From Hepsetus odoe (Eukaryota; Chordata; Actinopteri; Characiformes; Hepsetidae): DNA of 64,000 nt. The stretch covers positions 17,662,945 to 17,726,944 of the forward strand of contig CM029367.1 of NCBI GenBank assembly GCA_017165825.1. Direction: 5' to 3'. Position numbers and translations under genes: made by a program. The stretch's first letter is position 1; each line of letters opens with the position of its first letter. Below, piece after piece: positions 25,071 through 38,575 of the stretch. Below the pieces are notes generated by a model. The model was not told where the DNA came from. It worked only from the letters and a program-made list of their open reading frames with translations, and did no database searches.

Positions 25071-28000
25071 TTTAAAGTTGTAGCTTCTTTAAGCAAATAA
25101 TCAGAATAATCATTTATATATTGATTGTATGGTTTGTATATTTATATATAGAATGTATTTTCTGTGCAGTGCTTGTTTTTGTCACATGAAAACCCAAGAA
25201 CAACCCCCCCCCAAACACACACACACAATTTTAAAACAGAATTATGTGGTCTGTCAAAGGATCTACTTTTGTTTCTTTACTTTACAAAATATGTTTCCTT
25301 CTCCTGAAAATGACCATTTTGGAGACATGAAATTGTCTCATAATTCTGATGTTAAGTATAAGTTCAAGATGTGGTTTCATAGTATTAAAAAAGGCTGCAA
25401 GCAGGAAAATCTGCAGCTGAGAGGAAAAAGCTTTATTTTTTAATAATGTTGTGTAACACTACATCAGTTAATCCTTTCAGCGGAATGTCCTGTGTGTACT
25501 GAGGTGAGCCAGTGAAGCTTCTAGGTGCTGTAAAGCCTCAAAGGCCCTGATTTATGAATACAGCTGTGGATTAGTGGCAGAGACACCTGTGCTGTCCACC
25601 ATCAGCAGCCATTCCCACACTGAGAGACCCCATGCTAACCTGGGCAGGAATTTCACCCCAAAGGCCTTGCTGAGGTTAGAAGGTTGGGGTCTTATGGACT
25701 AGCCTCAGTTCTTCAGTCTGTTCTATTCTTAACCTCAGTTTTGTATACTGTCCAAGTGGAAGAATGATACACACTACCAGTATGCTTTTTATTAGCAAAT
25801 AGCAAACAGATAAATGATAGATTCTCAAGTCCTTGTGCAGCAGCATGATTTGTAGATCATGCCAAGAGGTATTTGGCCCCTGTTGCCCGGCAAGGAGGCC
25901 CATAGGCTCTGTGCGGTCTTCACACACCTACAGATGTGAAAGAAAAAAGCACCTTTGCCTCAACACATGCCTTATATCTGGACTCCAAAGGATTTTTCTC
26001 ATTTGTTGCAGGCCTCTGACTAAACAGCACTGTTTATAATTACAATTGAATGTACGTTGCATGGAAGGCACACAATCATATATAGATATGAAATAGCACA
26101 AATGCTATGATCAGATGTCAGTCTTCTGTAAGGAATTTGAATTGTAATGAATTAACCATGTAATTAACTAGGTTAAACTATGTCAAATTATAATTACCTA
26201 TGAAAAGTAAAGCCAATATAATAACTCTTGTCTTGTAAGGGTTAAACCTCAGAATTTACTTGCTAAGTTTATAAGGATCTCAGGAACTCTATAATTCTGT
26301 TTAGCTCTTCTAAGCCCCAGCCATAACCACAGCAAAAGCATTCTGTGTATAGTAAGATCAGTCAGGTCTGCTGCTCCAGTCCCAGCACATTTATTAAATG
26401 TTGTGAAGATATATAGGATTCAGCCAGTAAGATTTCTTTGCCAGGATCCGTGTTTTTGTTATGTATATAATCCTCAGCCTACCCATCTGGAGCACATCCT
26501 GTGGTTTTATTTATCATAAAGAGGAAACGAACGCTCTCTACTTCAGTGTCAGATGCATCGGCACCTGCAGGTAATAAAGAGTTTAATAATGTGGTGTAGT
26601 GTGACCAAAAGTACTGCTTATACTGCAAATGAAAAATTATTAAATTGCACTACATACTCAAAAACAGTGATTTGAGTCCATTCTAATTCACTTTTACGCA
26701 TTACTTTCAACATTCAACATGATGTGGCTAGGTTCAGTTATTGAAAGTATAAAAAAAGAACAAAAATAAATAGACTTGACTTGGAAAAACATAATTTATT
26801 ACTTTACAATTAAACTGTTTTAGAATCAAACTGAGCTGCAGAGTTCATTAAAACCCTATCCAGCAGCCAGCACAACTGGAGGGTAGTAGTTAACCAATAA
26901 TTTTAAAATAAATCACACAGAAAAAACACAGAAAAGTAGGTCAGGGAGTAACACATAGAGGTTGAGTAAAACATGATGGCAGCCAATGGCTCTAAAATGT
27001 TGAGTTTTACTCAGCAAGGTACCACTGACCAAGCAAAATACTTGTGGTCTTGGACTACTTGTTATATTTCACTGAAACAACAATTCTGTATTGTTTTGTT
27101 TTTTTTCCCCCTCAGCAGCAAGATTGGAACTTTCCAAAGACTCAATGGCGTCAAATAAAGGTGAAGAGTGTGTTAATATTTGAGGGCTTAAGATGTGACC
27201 TGATAGCCAAGTCCGTATGTATGTCTGGTCTGCATCATGTCTATTTGTTTCATTTGTGTTCCTCCTCCTCCAAAATGAGTAAGACAGACACATGGAATCT
27301 GGAAGAGGTATATCCTCTGAAAAACAGTATGGTGGCCACACACAGATGTTAAAGAGGTTTTTGGATGGAGGTTGTGCATGACTAATTTAACCCACTGCTC
27401 ACAAATAAGGATGGAATCTTCAAACCTTCCGTTGCCTGCTGTAAAGTTCTGAGACTAGCAGTTCCAGTACCTGTCTACATTTATCGTGTTTATTATTTAG
27501 TTACCTGCAAACAGCATTTCTCTAAAATTTTTTATCATGTTTGTGGTTAGTTTTGGGGCACAGTTTTTCAATCTAGCGGCTCTTCTCCCTGCCACCCACC
27601 TAACTTAGCATTTGAGCTGCATTGACTTCTACCCAGCCTGCACATGCTCATTTCATTCACAGATGACATGTCTTTTATATTCACATGCTTTGTGTATTGC
27701 TTTCTCAGCAGGGTCCTCTGTGACGACACCAGTGTCTTTTCCTTATGCTCCTCCATGCTTTTCCCCATCTCTTCATTTCGTCTCCAGAGGGCCTGGCCAC
27801 CGCAGCGCTCTGCAAAGCTCAAAGCCTCCCAACTTCCCTGCGCTATAATTACAGCCTGGGTAACGTTTCAAGGGACATGCTCACTTGAAAGCTTTTCTGT
27901 TTCTTTTTGAAATGATATACTGCTTGTCCTGTGGCCCTCAGAACTAAGAGGGAGATGAAAGGTCCATGCCAAGAAAGGCTCTCTGTTAGGGATGCATCCT

Positions 28001-29486
28001 GGCCACAGAAAGTGTGTGATGTCACTAACATTGAGTTCGACCAACATCTGAGGTAACAAGGTTCTGTCTACCTAAAACAGTCAACTTTGAGGACACATCA
28101 CCAAAAAACTCATACGTTATGGTATTAACAACTAATCAGAACAAACAAAAATGGATTTTTGTGACACATAAAAGACTTTGCATTGAAACAGGTACAGGAG
28201 AAGTTCTTCAAGTTTATGTTGAAGGTATCTGCAGCTGGTTCAAAATGTCCTAAAATTGATATTATCAAACAACTCCAGACTGGAAGTCTATTAAATTAAG
28301 AAACAAGAATGCTAGACATGATTTAAAGATGTGTTGTAGAAAGCTGTGTGAAACAACCCAATATTAACAAAGCACAAAATGTGAGCAGGCATTAAATAAT
28401 GTAGAATCATCTTATTAGAATGAGTGGACCTTAGTGGACTAACCAGTGGCATGGTTGACTTGTGTGGCTGATGACTGTGTTGAACACCAGTGGAACGTGT
28501 AGCTTTGGCCCCAGACTTTGAAGACTCCTCATATCTCACATGCCGAACATTGGAGACAAGTCGTTGCAGGAGGTGTGAATTTCAGATGGAGATGTGAAAT
28601 ACAGGCTTGACTCATCAAGCGCACCAATTTGCATGGACTTCAGCCTACAAATTACAATCACAATATGCTCAAAACACTCATTTTGAGCAGTACAGTTTTT
28701 CACCTCCTGTTTCTATCCTGATATCAATATGCCACATCATTTCTTTTCACATTTTTAAATCAGTCTTGTGGGATAGTATGATGCATTGGCACCATTTGTT
28801 TGTTTAATAAAAAGGAGGCAAGTAATAAAACTATAGATCAGTTAAATTTGAAATTGTGATGTTATGTTTATTCACAAAAAACACATTTGGCCATGTAATT
28901 TACTGAGTTAATTCCAATGCAGAATAGCCTGAAAGTGAACTAACTTTTTAACAAGCTACCTCAAGTGTCACTAATGGAAGGTAGGTTTTTCATGTAGAAA
29001 GAAAGACACTATTTCAGTTTTATCTGTTACACTAGTGTGATTCAAATATTATTTTGTAAGATATGTTTTGAGCAGGGCGTGTCTACATTGGCCTTTTTGT
29101 TAAGTTAAATGTTAATCATGCATGTCAACATATCACACATTCTGGGCTGTGAACATGATTGTCTGCTTGTGGCAGATTTGAGAGAAAATAAATGCTTTTA
29201 CAGGAATAGTTTCATTATAGGGTTTATAGCTACAGACTTATGAAAGTGATGACTAGGCCCCCAGAATCAGATTCCACAACCATGATCTAAAAATATTTGG
29301 ACGGGAAAAGATAATGGAAAATAACTGGAGGAAAATAATGGAAAATATGTATCACAAGTACTATGACAGATGTGTTACAATGCTTATTGAGCAGGTAAGC
29401 CAAAAACACTGCCTCTGAGCCTGGGTTTATCAGCAAAGACTAGAAGATAAACCTTTTTAAAAATGGCATACTCATATTCTCATATA
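25071..29486. other. Gene-free intergenic DNA
   Basis: No gene, RNA gene or defined mobile element was recognised. ORFs of 60-104 codons here lack motifs, plausible splice partners and recognisable homology. Confidence 0.65.
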
Positions 29487-30232
29487 CAACACTGTGCAAA
29501 TGTTTTAGGCAGGTGTGGAAAAAATGCTGTAAACAAAGAATGCTTTCAAAAACGGAAGTGTTAATCATTTATTTTCATCAATCAACAAAATGCAGTGAAT
29601 GAACAAAAGAGAAATCTAAATCAAATCAATATTTGGTGTGACCACCCTTTACCTTCAAAACAGCATCAATTCTTCTAGGTACATTTGCACACAGTTTTTG
29701 AAGGAACTCGGCTGGTAGGTTGTTCCAAACATCTTGGAGAACTAATCACAAACTAATCACGATTGTTTATTTTGATCAATTTACAAAATACAAAGTGAGT
29801 GAACAAAAGAAAAATCTAAATCAAATCCATATTTGGTGTTACTACCTTTTGCCTTCAAACCAGCATCAATTCTTCTGGCCCCCACAGAGCCCTGATCTCA
29901 ACATCATCCAGTGTGTCTGGATTACATGAAGAGACAGAAGGATGTGCGGAAGCCTACATCCACAGAAGATCTGTGGTTAGTTCTTTGTTTGGACAACCTA
30001 CCAGCCGAGTTCCTTCAAAAACTGTGTGCAAGTGTACTTAGAAGAACTGATGCTGTTTTGAAGGCAAAGGGTGGTCACACCAAATACTGATTTGATGTAG
30101 ATTTCTCTGTTGTTCATTCACTGCATTTTGTTGATTGATGAAAATAAATGATTAACACTTCCATTTCTGAAAGCATTCTTTGTTTACAGCATTTTTTCCA
30201 CACCTGCCTAAAACTTTTGAACAGTACTGTAA
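29487..30232 (+). mobile_element. Tc1-like element with duplicated left arm (copy 3)
   Basis: The element starts ACAACACTGTGCAAATGTTTTAGG and ends CTTTTGAACAGTACTGTA. The left-arm sequence occurs once at about 29487-29757 and again, from TTGTTTATTTTGATCAATTTA, at about 29762-29875. Plus-strand transposase C-terminal coding follows (SPDLN, RQKDVRKPTSTEDLW), and then the right arm. It looks like a composite of two copies or an abortive gap-repair product. No intact frame remains. Confidence 0.85.
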
Positions 30233-32253
30233 TTTATGCTATTAAGAAAAAAAAGAAAATAAAAAAAGTACAATATATTCCCAAACAGTTAAATAATTAT
30301 TTAAGGTCATTTTGTCCTTAACATGGTGTAAATGACTAAAACACATAAAAGAAACATTAATACTAAATAAAACTTAGCCAGGACAGACAGTGATAACTTG
30401 ATAGTTTACCTGGATAGTTACCTGGCAATGACAATTCACAACATCCTCTTAAACCTTTCCCTTAAACAAAATTACATGTAAGATCAAAAGGCATGCCACA
30501 TAAAAAGAACAGATATTTTCACGAGAAACTCATTGCTCTAGCCAGCCCTGATAATGAGTTCACCAGAGGGGAGTTTTTCCCGACACTGTGGCTGCAAGTA
30601 AATGTGAATGGCATAAAAGTGGGCCCATGTCTATCTTTAGGGCATGCTTCAACTATAGGCATAATACTCCTAGTTGCTTGGGAACTATCAATTACAAAGC
30701 TATAGCACTCCAAAGGGTTAGTTGTCCACTCCCCTTGGAAAAGGATGTTTGTGTTGTCTGTCTGCATTCTGGACAAGTGTTTCCTGATTTGCACTGAGAA
30801 ATTTCGTTGAGCAGAAAAGGCTTTTATGGAATGATGAGTGAGCTGTTCCCAGTAGACACTAAGCTACTTAAGCACCAAAACCAGATTTTCAAAGCATTCC
30901 ACTGAATAGTAGGGAAAAGTTCTCAGTTACACAAATGGACTAGCAAATGCTGAAGGTATCCATCTCAAATATGTCATTCCCCCTTAATCCATTATGTTGA
31001 CATTTACCTTAGCAAGCACAGGAAAGGAATTGTTTGAATCACATTTGTTCAATAGATGAAATCCCTTTTTTATTTTTTATAAACTTTAGAACACAGCAGC
31101 AATATGGTAGTTACAGTAAGGAGTTCTTTTCCAGTTGACTCACACCTCCACCATTCCTGGAGTGTGCTTAATGAGTTCCTCTGTCCCACCCTATCGCCAT
31201 CCTTAATCTCCACCCTTTTGTGTCTACTCCCACAGTAGCCCACCTCATACTGGGCTTCAGCACCAGGTTGGCTGCTAAAGCCATCAGGTGCTGCTAGATG
31301 GGGGAGAATAAATCATATTGTAATAACATACGTCAGCGGGTAAGAGGGGGGTAGGAGGGTCTTGAGCTACCTGCCATAAATCAACTGGTTGGTTGCTAAA
31401 TGTCCACGTTGGTGTGGAAGTCAGATTGTAATCCACGCTACCCCAGGGTCTGCCTGAGCACTGCATGATTTAGTACTGTGAGAAATTTTGAGGACCTTCA
31501 TCTCCTTTGCCCAACACTATAGAATGAGACCTTTTATTCTGCTATATTGCCTTAGAACACAGGAGATTAACAACTGATGACTCTGTTGTGCCCTCATCAT
31601 CACAGTCATGTCAGAGGGCTGCTGTGAAAGAAATTCTGATATTGAAGTCTTTTTTTAAATGCATGCTAATGCTAAATCACAGCTGCTTGGGATGACTGAT
31701 TCATGAACCAATGAAAGTTGTTAAGAACTTCATCCATCATATGCCACATATTGTCCCCATTAAAATGACAAATGTATTGCACATGTTGCAATGTTTCTCT
31801 TTATTACAGCGTAAGATTGATAGAACACTCAGTTTGTCTTTTTGAAATTCAAGTGAATTTTCATTATATTATATTTGCTTTCTTCTAGTCTGTCTTACTG
31901 TCTGGCTGAGCTTAAGGTAAAGGACGAACCCTTTAAAACAAACCCTTTAAAGGGGTATCCTTTTGTGTATCACTGCCTTTTTTTCAAATGCAAAAACACC
32001 TGCCAAATTGTAGCACTGATGCTGAAAAGGAATGTGAGCGACAAATACCTACACAATGCATTACTATTAAACATTACAATCTGATGTAAAATAAAGCCAG
32101 CAAATTTAAGTTAGTGTTTAAAAACTCTGTTCCTTTCCAATATTATTCAGCAATTGTCTTATGGGATTACAGAGCAAGCAACCTAGGCACATTCTAATCT
32201 TTCTGGATCATCCGTCTTTGCTTACTCTTCCCTTTTTTAGCTCGCTAAAAAAA
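30233..32253. other. Gene-free intergenic DNA
   Basis: AT-rich sequence with no recognised coding region, RNA gene or transposon. ORFs up to 91 codons lack identifiable motifs. Confidence 0.65.
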
Positions 32254-32487
32254 GGGCAGTGGTGGCCTAGCAGTTAGGGAGTTGGCCCCTGGATCGGAAG
32301 ATTGTGGGTTTGATTCCATCACCAGTAGGTTGCCCTGAGGTACCCTTGAGCAAGGTACTGTCCCCATCACTGCTCCCTGGGTGCTTTCAATAGCTGCCCC
32401 CTGCTTCATGTGTGTGTGAAATGCAGAGGCTGAATTTCTTTGTTGTGCTGTGCTGCATTTCACAATGACAAAAATAGTCACTTTCAA
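32254..32487 (+). mobile_element. Full-length tRNA-derived SINE
   Basis: The head GGGCAGTGGTGGCCTAGCAG carries an A-box-like TGGCCTAGCAG. A B-box-like GGTTTGATTCC lies at 32307-32317. The family body follows (GTAGGTTGCCCTGAGGTACC, GAGCAAGGTACTGTCCCC), and the tail is ACAATGACAAAAATAGTCAC. These are RNA polymerase III internal promoter elements of a tRNA-like head, not a functional tRNA gene. Confidence 0.9.
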
Positions 32488-32531
32488 TCTGTTGTTTTAA
32501 TAGAGATTTAGGTTAGTGACTGTGATAGACA

Positions 32532-33347
32532 TACAGTATCTCACAAGTACACCCCTCAAATTTTTGTAAATATTTTATTAGATCTTTTCATGGGACAACA
32601 CTGAAGATATGACACTTTGATACAATGTAAAGTAGTCGGTGTACAACTTGTATAACAGTGTAAATTTGAAACACACAGCCATGAATGTCTAAACCACTAG
32701 TGACAAAAGTGAGTACACCCCTAAGTGAAAAATGTCCACATTGTGCCCAATTAGCCATTTTCCCTCCCTGGTGTCATGTGACTCGTTAGTGTTACAAGGT
32801 CTCAGGTATGAATGGGGAGCAGGTGTGTTAAATTTGGTGTTATCGCTCTCACACTCTCTCATATTGGTCACTGGAAGTTAAACATGGCACTGCATGGCAA
32901 AGACCTCTCTGAGTATCTGAAAAAAAGATTTTATGCTCTACATAAAGATGGCCTAGGCTATAAGAAGGTACTGTCCCCATCACTCCTCCCTGGGTGCTTT
33001 CATAGCTGCCCCCTGCTGCACGGGGTTTGCATGGGTTAAATGCAGAGGTCCAATTTCATTGTGGTTCACTGTGTGCTGTGCTGTGACCTTGCAATGAGAA
33101 TAATCACTTTCAATGTTGACATTTTTCACTTAGGGGTGTACTCACTTTTGTTGCCAGTGGTTTAGACATTAATGGCTGTGTGTTGAGTTATTTTGAGGGG
33201 ATGGCAAATTTACACTGTTATACAAGCTGTACACCGACTACTTTACATTGTATCAAAGTATCATATCTTCAGTGTTGTCCCATGAAAAGATATAATAAAA
33301 TATTTACAAAAATGTAAGGGGTGTCCTCACTTTTGTGAGACATTGTA
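32532..33347 (+). mobile_element. Second Tc1-like family, transposase gutted and replaced by a SINE
   Basis: Long inverted arms (about 210-230 bp) start TACAGTATCTCACAAGTACA and end CTCACTTTTGTGAGACATTGTA. From 32884 the plus strand encodes a transposase N-terminus (HGKDLSEYLKKRFYALHKDG), the usual start of the DNA-binding helix-turn-helix. It breaks at about 32967, where a 5'-truncated SINE occupies 32968-33112. The DDE domain is entirely missing. Confidence 0.85.
32968..33112 (+). mobile_element. 5'-truncated SINE nested in Tc1-like element
   Basis: The body and tail of the main SINE (GTACTGTCCCCATCACTCC, GTTCACTGTGTGCTGTGCTG, AATAATCACTTTCAA) sit between the transposase start and the right arm of the host Tc1 element. 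The SINE is therefore younger than the host, unless the join is a deletion between neighbouring copies. Confidence 0.8.
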
Positions 33348-33532
33348 CTTAACTGTGGGGCTCTTTTCTGTATAATCATCCTTCCCCTTACACCATACTC
33401 AACCCTGAGTGCTTGATACCAAAAGTTCTATTTTTGCCTCACCTGTGACTGACTGAACACAGTTCTACTTTTGAAGATTTGGTGAATGCTGTTATCTAAA
33501 GGAAATCCTTGGAGAAGTGTTTGGTTAATTAT

Positions 33533-33632
33533 TCCATTATCTGCCGCTTGTCCCAAACGGGGTCGCGGGGGAGTGCTGGCGTCCAACCCAGCGCACACAG
33601 GGCGAGGACGGGGGACGCACCCTGGACAGGTC
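33533..33632 (-). mobile_element. 100-bp GC-rich retroposon tail with 15-bp target-site duplication
   Basis: A compact CpG-rich insert (TCTGCCGCTTGTCCCAAACG to CACCCTGGACAGG) is flanked by perfect TGTTTGGTTAATTAT repeats at 33518-33532 and 33633-33647. It is the same family as 9032-9160. Perfect duplications and high similarity suggest recent activity. Confidence 0.9.
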
Positions 33633-33647
33633 TGTTTGGTTAATTAT

Positions 33648-36600
33648 CTTTTTCTTTTTTAAGGGGATTAATTATCACTACACTTCCAGCTTTAAACTTT
33701 TTAATTATGTTCCTAACAGTCAATATGGGAACTAACAACCTTTTTATAGCAATTTCCTGATTTTTAATCTCAGTTGATTTATGCTTTCACTTTTTATTAC
33801 CATGTTGCTGAATGATTAAGGGGATTTGGCATCTGTTATATTAAAGTTCCAGAGAAAATCCTGAACCTTCTTTTTTGGTTTTGTTTATAAAAAATGTTCT
33901 CATCATTGTGGCAGTGTCTACTGCCCCAAAGCTCACACTCTCACTTTGATGTTTCACCTGCACTAACTTCCCTTTTTCACAGGTGCCTGTGAGAGGACAT
34001 CTTTGCATGAGGATAGCCAGGGTCCCAGCAGTCTGTCCCATAAACCCCTACTTTTATGCAAAACATTCAGCACCACCTATAAAACCATTACTTCAGGTCA
34101 CATCTGTTCAGCATGTGAGATCAGCTGATGAGTTCTGAAGTAGGCAGATGTGCATGCGCATAAATGAAGTAACTTTAAAGCTTAAAGCAGGTGTCAGGCT
34201 GGCAGGGTGCAGGCATAATCATGTTACTAATGCTGGACATTTTTCTTGCTTTGATCTGTTCCTGTGGTGTAACACATTTTATTTAATTTTTTTTGCCAGA
34301 TGTGGATATTCTTGAAGAAATTAATAACAGTAAAATACATAATGAAGCATTGATTTTTATAAAAATTTGCTGTATCATACAGTTTAGTTACTGTACATGA
34401 TAATGTGTTATTTAATGTAAAGGGAGGGGTTTGCTTTGTACAGTCTGAGAAAAAAAGCAACCTGTCATCAACAGGAAATACAAGGTCACAGAAAAGGATG
34501 CACTCAGTTTAGTAAAAATAGGCATGTAAAATACCTTTTTTGTTCCCATGCAAGCACATCAGTGCTATCGCAGATATCTATAAGTAGAAGATATTTATGT
34601 TTCAAGCTCAAAATGTTAGCTAACAAAACATACCCATGTTGTTTTTCACATCTTTTTAGACTGCACAGCACAATTATATATATAGCTGAGGAAGGATCCA
34701 TAGCCAGAGTGTCTCTGCTACTGTCAAACAGCGTTCCTCTCTGGTCTGCTGTGAGTGACATATTTTGGGACACAAAGAAATAATGCTAACATCGCATGTG
34801 GCTATGCTTTCACTGGAGCCAGAAGCTGGGAGAAAGAAACAAGGATAATTTGAAAGTTACGAGTAAACACCTGGCTCACAGGGTGGTCTTATGTGTGAGA
34901 GTTGTGTTAAAAGGGTTCTGGTCAAGAGATCCAAAACAGTTTGCTGATTACTTAATTCCAACTGTTAACACTTAACACAATTGTTTTTGCGGTGTGGAAA
35001 TGGAAAAGAAGTGGACATAATGTAATCTTAATGGATTTTTGACAGACCAGACCAGATCAGACCAGTCACAAGTAGTAACAGGAATGATGAACATAAATTA
35101 TAGAAGCACACAGCTAATGAAAATCCACACAGCAGATTTAAAATGTGTTCTGTCATTAGAATAGAATAAGCTCTGTTGGATAAATTTGGATAAATATATT
35201 GAAGAAGTGAAATGATCAGTTATCTAACTATGAGAAACCTCTTTCTCAGGCAGATCTTTCATCAGCAATAACATCCATGGTTGACAGCTGTTTTCGCTTT
35301 TGCTTTTAAAGTAGTCTATTTAATGCTTTAGCATGCTGCTCTCAAGCTGTGATCTCTCAAATAATTGATGGATGCTATCCAGGTCATCCAGTGCTCAGAG
35401 CCTTAGAAGGTCTCTGCTCCCACAGCTGAGACCAATCATAGCAACACACTCATTTAGCACTTACTTCAGAATACGTAGAGCCCTGCCCTGGCCTTTTCAG
35501 ACAAACACCACAGCAAGCTTTGTGCAAACATTTAGCCAATGGTATTGCCCACATAAGGAATGCATTTAAGAAGGATTGGCTTTTACAACAGGTGCATGAT
35601 TTGATACAGATTTGACCTCTGATTTTAATCCTATAGATGTTTCCAATGCCTTGTCTATAAGGTTTTTTTCATTCTTGTGGCATGCAGCTTAATAGCATGC
35701 TAAGCATTATAAAGTTAGGGGTCAGTTTTTTAAATAATTGGATAAATTATTCTCAAATTCAGACAACTGTCAACAGAATATATATTGTTAGTAAAAGAAA
35801 TTTGGTTCAGCAGCTTGATTAAACTGGATAAAAGTAACTTAGATCCAACTGGTCCAATAACAAACTATATTTCATTATTTGTTTCCTTTTCCAGAAATTA
35901 TTGAGTGAGTAAAGCCAATGGAGGCAGAAGGTTAAGGAGTGTCAGAGGGCAATGCCATTACTGGCCCATAAGTTTTTTTTACATTAGCTGGCTGTGTGAC
36001 CCTGGGTATTAGAACAACTGGTAAGATTGAACTGTTCACTTAAGGAGCTGAAGGGGTCAAGAGGAAGAACAAAGCTTTAAATACTTTGAAGGTAGAAGAC
36101 CAATTCAGAATGGATCCTAAAGGAATATGCTATTCTGCTTTCCACTACTTTTTAAAAGGACTACTAAAAAGTAACATCTGTGCATTTCACACAAATGAAT
36201 GTCTAAATCATTTATCAGTAACAACATAATACTGTAGGAAAACAGTCCCAGTTTATAACATACCTTGTGAAACTGGATTGACAAACAGATTTCTTTTTAA
36301 ATTATAACAATAGATAATGGATAACAATAGAAAATCTAATTATATCAGTTTTCTTTTGGTCAGACTGGCACTTTTCGTTTTTTGTCTGAACAGATTCGAT
36401 TGAGCACAGAGCTGATAGGCCAAGCTGTAGAAACCAAAATCCGCAATAAAGCTTCTCAGGTCTGTGCCTGAAAAAGGCATCAACAGCAGGGCCTTTAGGC
36501 CATAGTCAGTTATGACCTCTTCAGTATATTGGGCTTTACACAGGGTACCCTTTCTCACATATCAGACTGAAAGACAGGCCAGCATTTTTGTGATGTTTTC

Positions 36601-38280
36601 ACAACAAAGTAGAAAACCAGACCACTGGAGACCTGGTGGGAAAATAGCATTCTGGCTATTGACTGTGTTTATGTTGGGTTACATCAGCAGGAGGTGAGTG
36701 AGGCTACTGCCTTGTCGCCAAGTGATGTGGCAGAGTTACTGTTTATCACAAAATCTCCAGAAGTGCCAATGAAATGCAGAACCAAAAACTGGAATAATCA
36801 AGATGATATTTTTATGATATCTTCTTAATTTAAAAATAAATCCAGCATAACACTTCAATTAGCAGGTCATTAGATTTTTCAATAATAGATAGATAGATAG
36901 ATAGATAGGAAGTTAATATGATAGGATGTTCTAGGAATAAACTTTCATTAGTACAGAACTTTATTTAATTAAAAAATGGGTTCTTTATTTTTATGAGTGT
37001 ATCTGAAACTAAAACAAAAGATTAACTGTTAACATCACCAACTTCTCACTACTGTGGCCCTTCTACCACTCTTGATCTTTGTGAACGTATGTACTTCCTC
37101 TTTGGTCATTTTGAAAATTGAACTGAAAGGTTTGTTGATTAGTTCATAGTCTCCCACTCACATAGTTCATCAGAAAGGCTTTTGCTTCACAAAGAGATTC
37201 TTCTTACCCAAACCTACTTATTAGAAGTCCCAGTCTAAGCTTGACCTTCTTGTCCAAGAGCAGCTGTCAATCTTCTGGGATTTGAGTCTTTTACACAGCA
37301 GGGAGTTTGGGGGCATGGAACTGAGGATGCTCCCACCACTCTGTGATGGGCTGTGATGGGATTTGCAGGTTTGGGAAAATGGAAAGAGATGTTGGTGGGT
37401 GAGGGTGCATGATATTTAGACCACAGATAGCAAGACTGAGGCTGTGCATGGAAAAGTGATCATGAAACTTGATAGCAGATGTAATTGAAGTGTCTTCCTT
37501 TTCCAGTGCATTGCTCTGTCCCTGCCCCTCTGATGCTCCTCTAACGTTTTGCTTTGCCTCGCCCTGTTTTTATCTTTACTTTGACTTCTTGCACTCACCT
37601 TTTACTCTTGGTATTTCCATGAAGAAATGTCCCATCATCTCTAAAGCAGAATAATCCATACCTCTCTCTCTATCAAATCCCCTATCTATTTACCAGCTTC
37701 CCCATCTCCAGTCATTCCCTCTTACTGGATCTGCTAAAGGCTCTGGTTACACAAAGGATGTGGATGTGAGGTCAGCAGCGGTGGGTGGACGACTGCTATT
37801 GATAGCTGGATCTCCTTACCACAGGAAAGGGATTAGTATAGCTGATCCCACAGTGCGTAAAACTGTCACCCATTGGATGATGGTGATTAAGAGCCACTGC
37901 TGATGAGGGTATAATGACTGGAATTGAGATAAAGGCTTAAAATATGGGCTCAGTGCATACTTCAAGTATATAATCCTTCCTGTCTTTTTGTTTAAATGGG
38001 TATTGCGGCTGGTTTTATGTTTTGCACCTTAAACTCACAATGTGTGTTTAAATTGGAGCAGAACTGACGTTTTTGCGTTGTACTGCACAATGGCTGCTAT
38101 AAATGACTCCTCTGTTTTGCCAACTTCTTACACCTATAATAGTAATTTAAACAATTATTGTTAGGAAGTGTTTTTTAGTGTTCTCCATATGTTCTATTAT
38201 TTAATTCTTCATTAAATGAATCCCTTATAAAGCCCTAATTAATCCCCTGTATAGATTCAGTTTGGCAGCATGATTAGAAA
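33648..38280. other. Gene-free intergenic DNA
   Basis: No gene was recognised. An ATAG tetranucleotide microsatellite lies at about 36888-36909. The remainder is AT-rich unique-looking sequence. ORFs up to 115 codons (34436-34783 plus) show no recognisable features. Confidence 0.65.
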
Positions 38281-38575
38281 TTAGTATATTAGAAGGGCAG
38301 CTGAGACATGGTTAGAGAAGCAAGGTTGCATTGGTTTGGACATGTCCAGAGAAAAGATGAGGATTATATTGGAAGGAGGATGTTGAAGATGGAGCTGCCA
38401 GGAAAGAGGAGAAGAGGAAGACCAAAGAGGAGGTTTATGGATGTGGTGAGAGAGGACATACAGGTGGTCGGTTTGAAGCAGGAAGACGCAGAGGACCAGA
38501 AGAAATGGAGACACTTGATCCAAATTGGCGACCCCTGAACGGGAGCAGCCAAAAGAAAAAGAAGAAGAAAAATAA
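38281..38575 (+). mobile_element. Non-LTR retrotransposon 3' end (ORF2 C-terminus)
   Basis: The plus strand at 38308-38538 encodes LHWFGHVQRKDEDYIGRRML, then LPGKRRRGRPKRRFMDVVRE and a terminal IGDP. This is the basic C-terminal segment common in fish LINE ORF2 proteins. GGCGACCCCTGAACGGGAGC and an A-rich AAGAAAAAGAAGAAG tail follow. It is 5'-truncated, as most LINE insertions are, and there is no reverse transcriptase domain in this fragment. Confidence 0.85.

Noticed and set aside
32254..32330. tRNA gene
   Set aside because: A- and B-box matches belong to a SINE head. The sequence is embedded in the SINE body and repeated across the window.
38308..38538. Host protein-coding gene (GRPKRRF peptide)
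   Set aside because: Typical C-terminus of a LINE ORF2 with an A-rich 3' tail, not a host gene.
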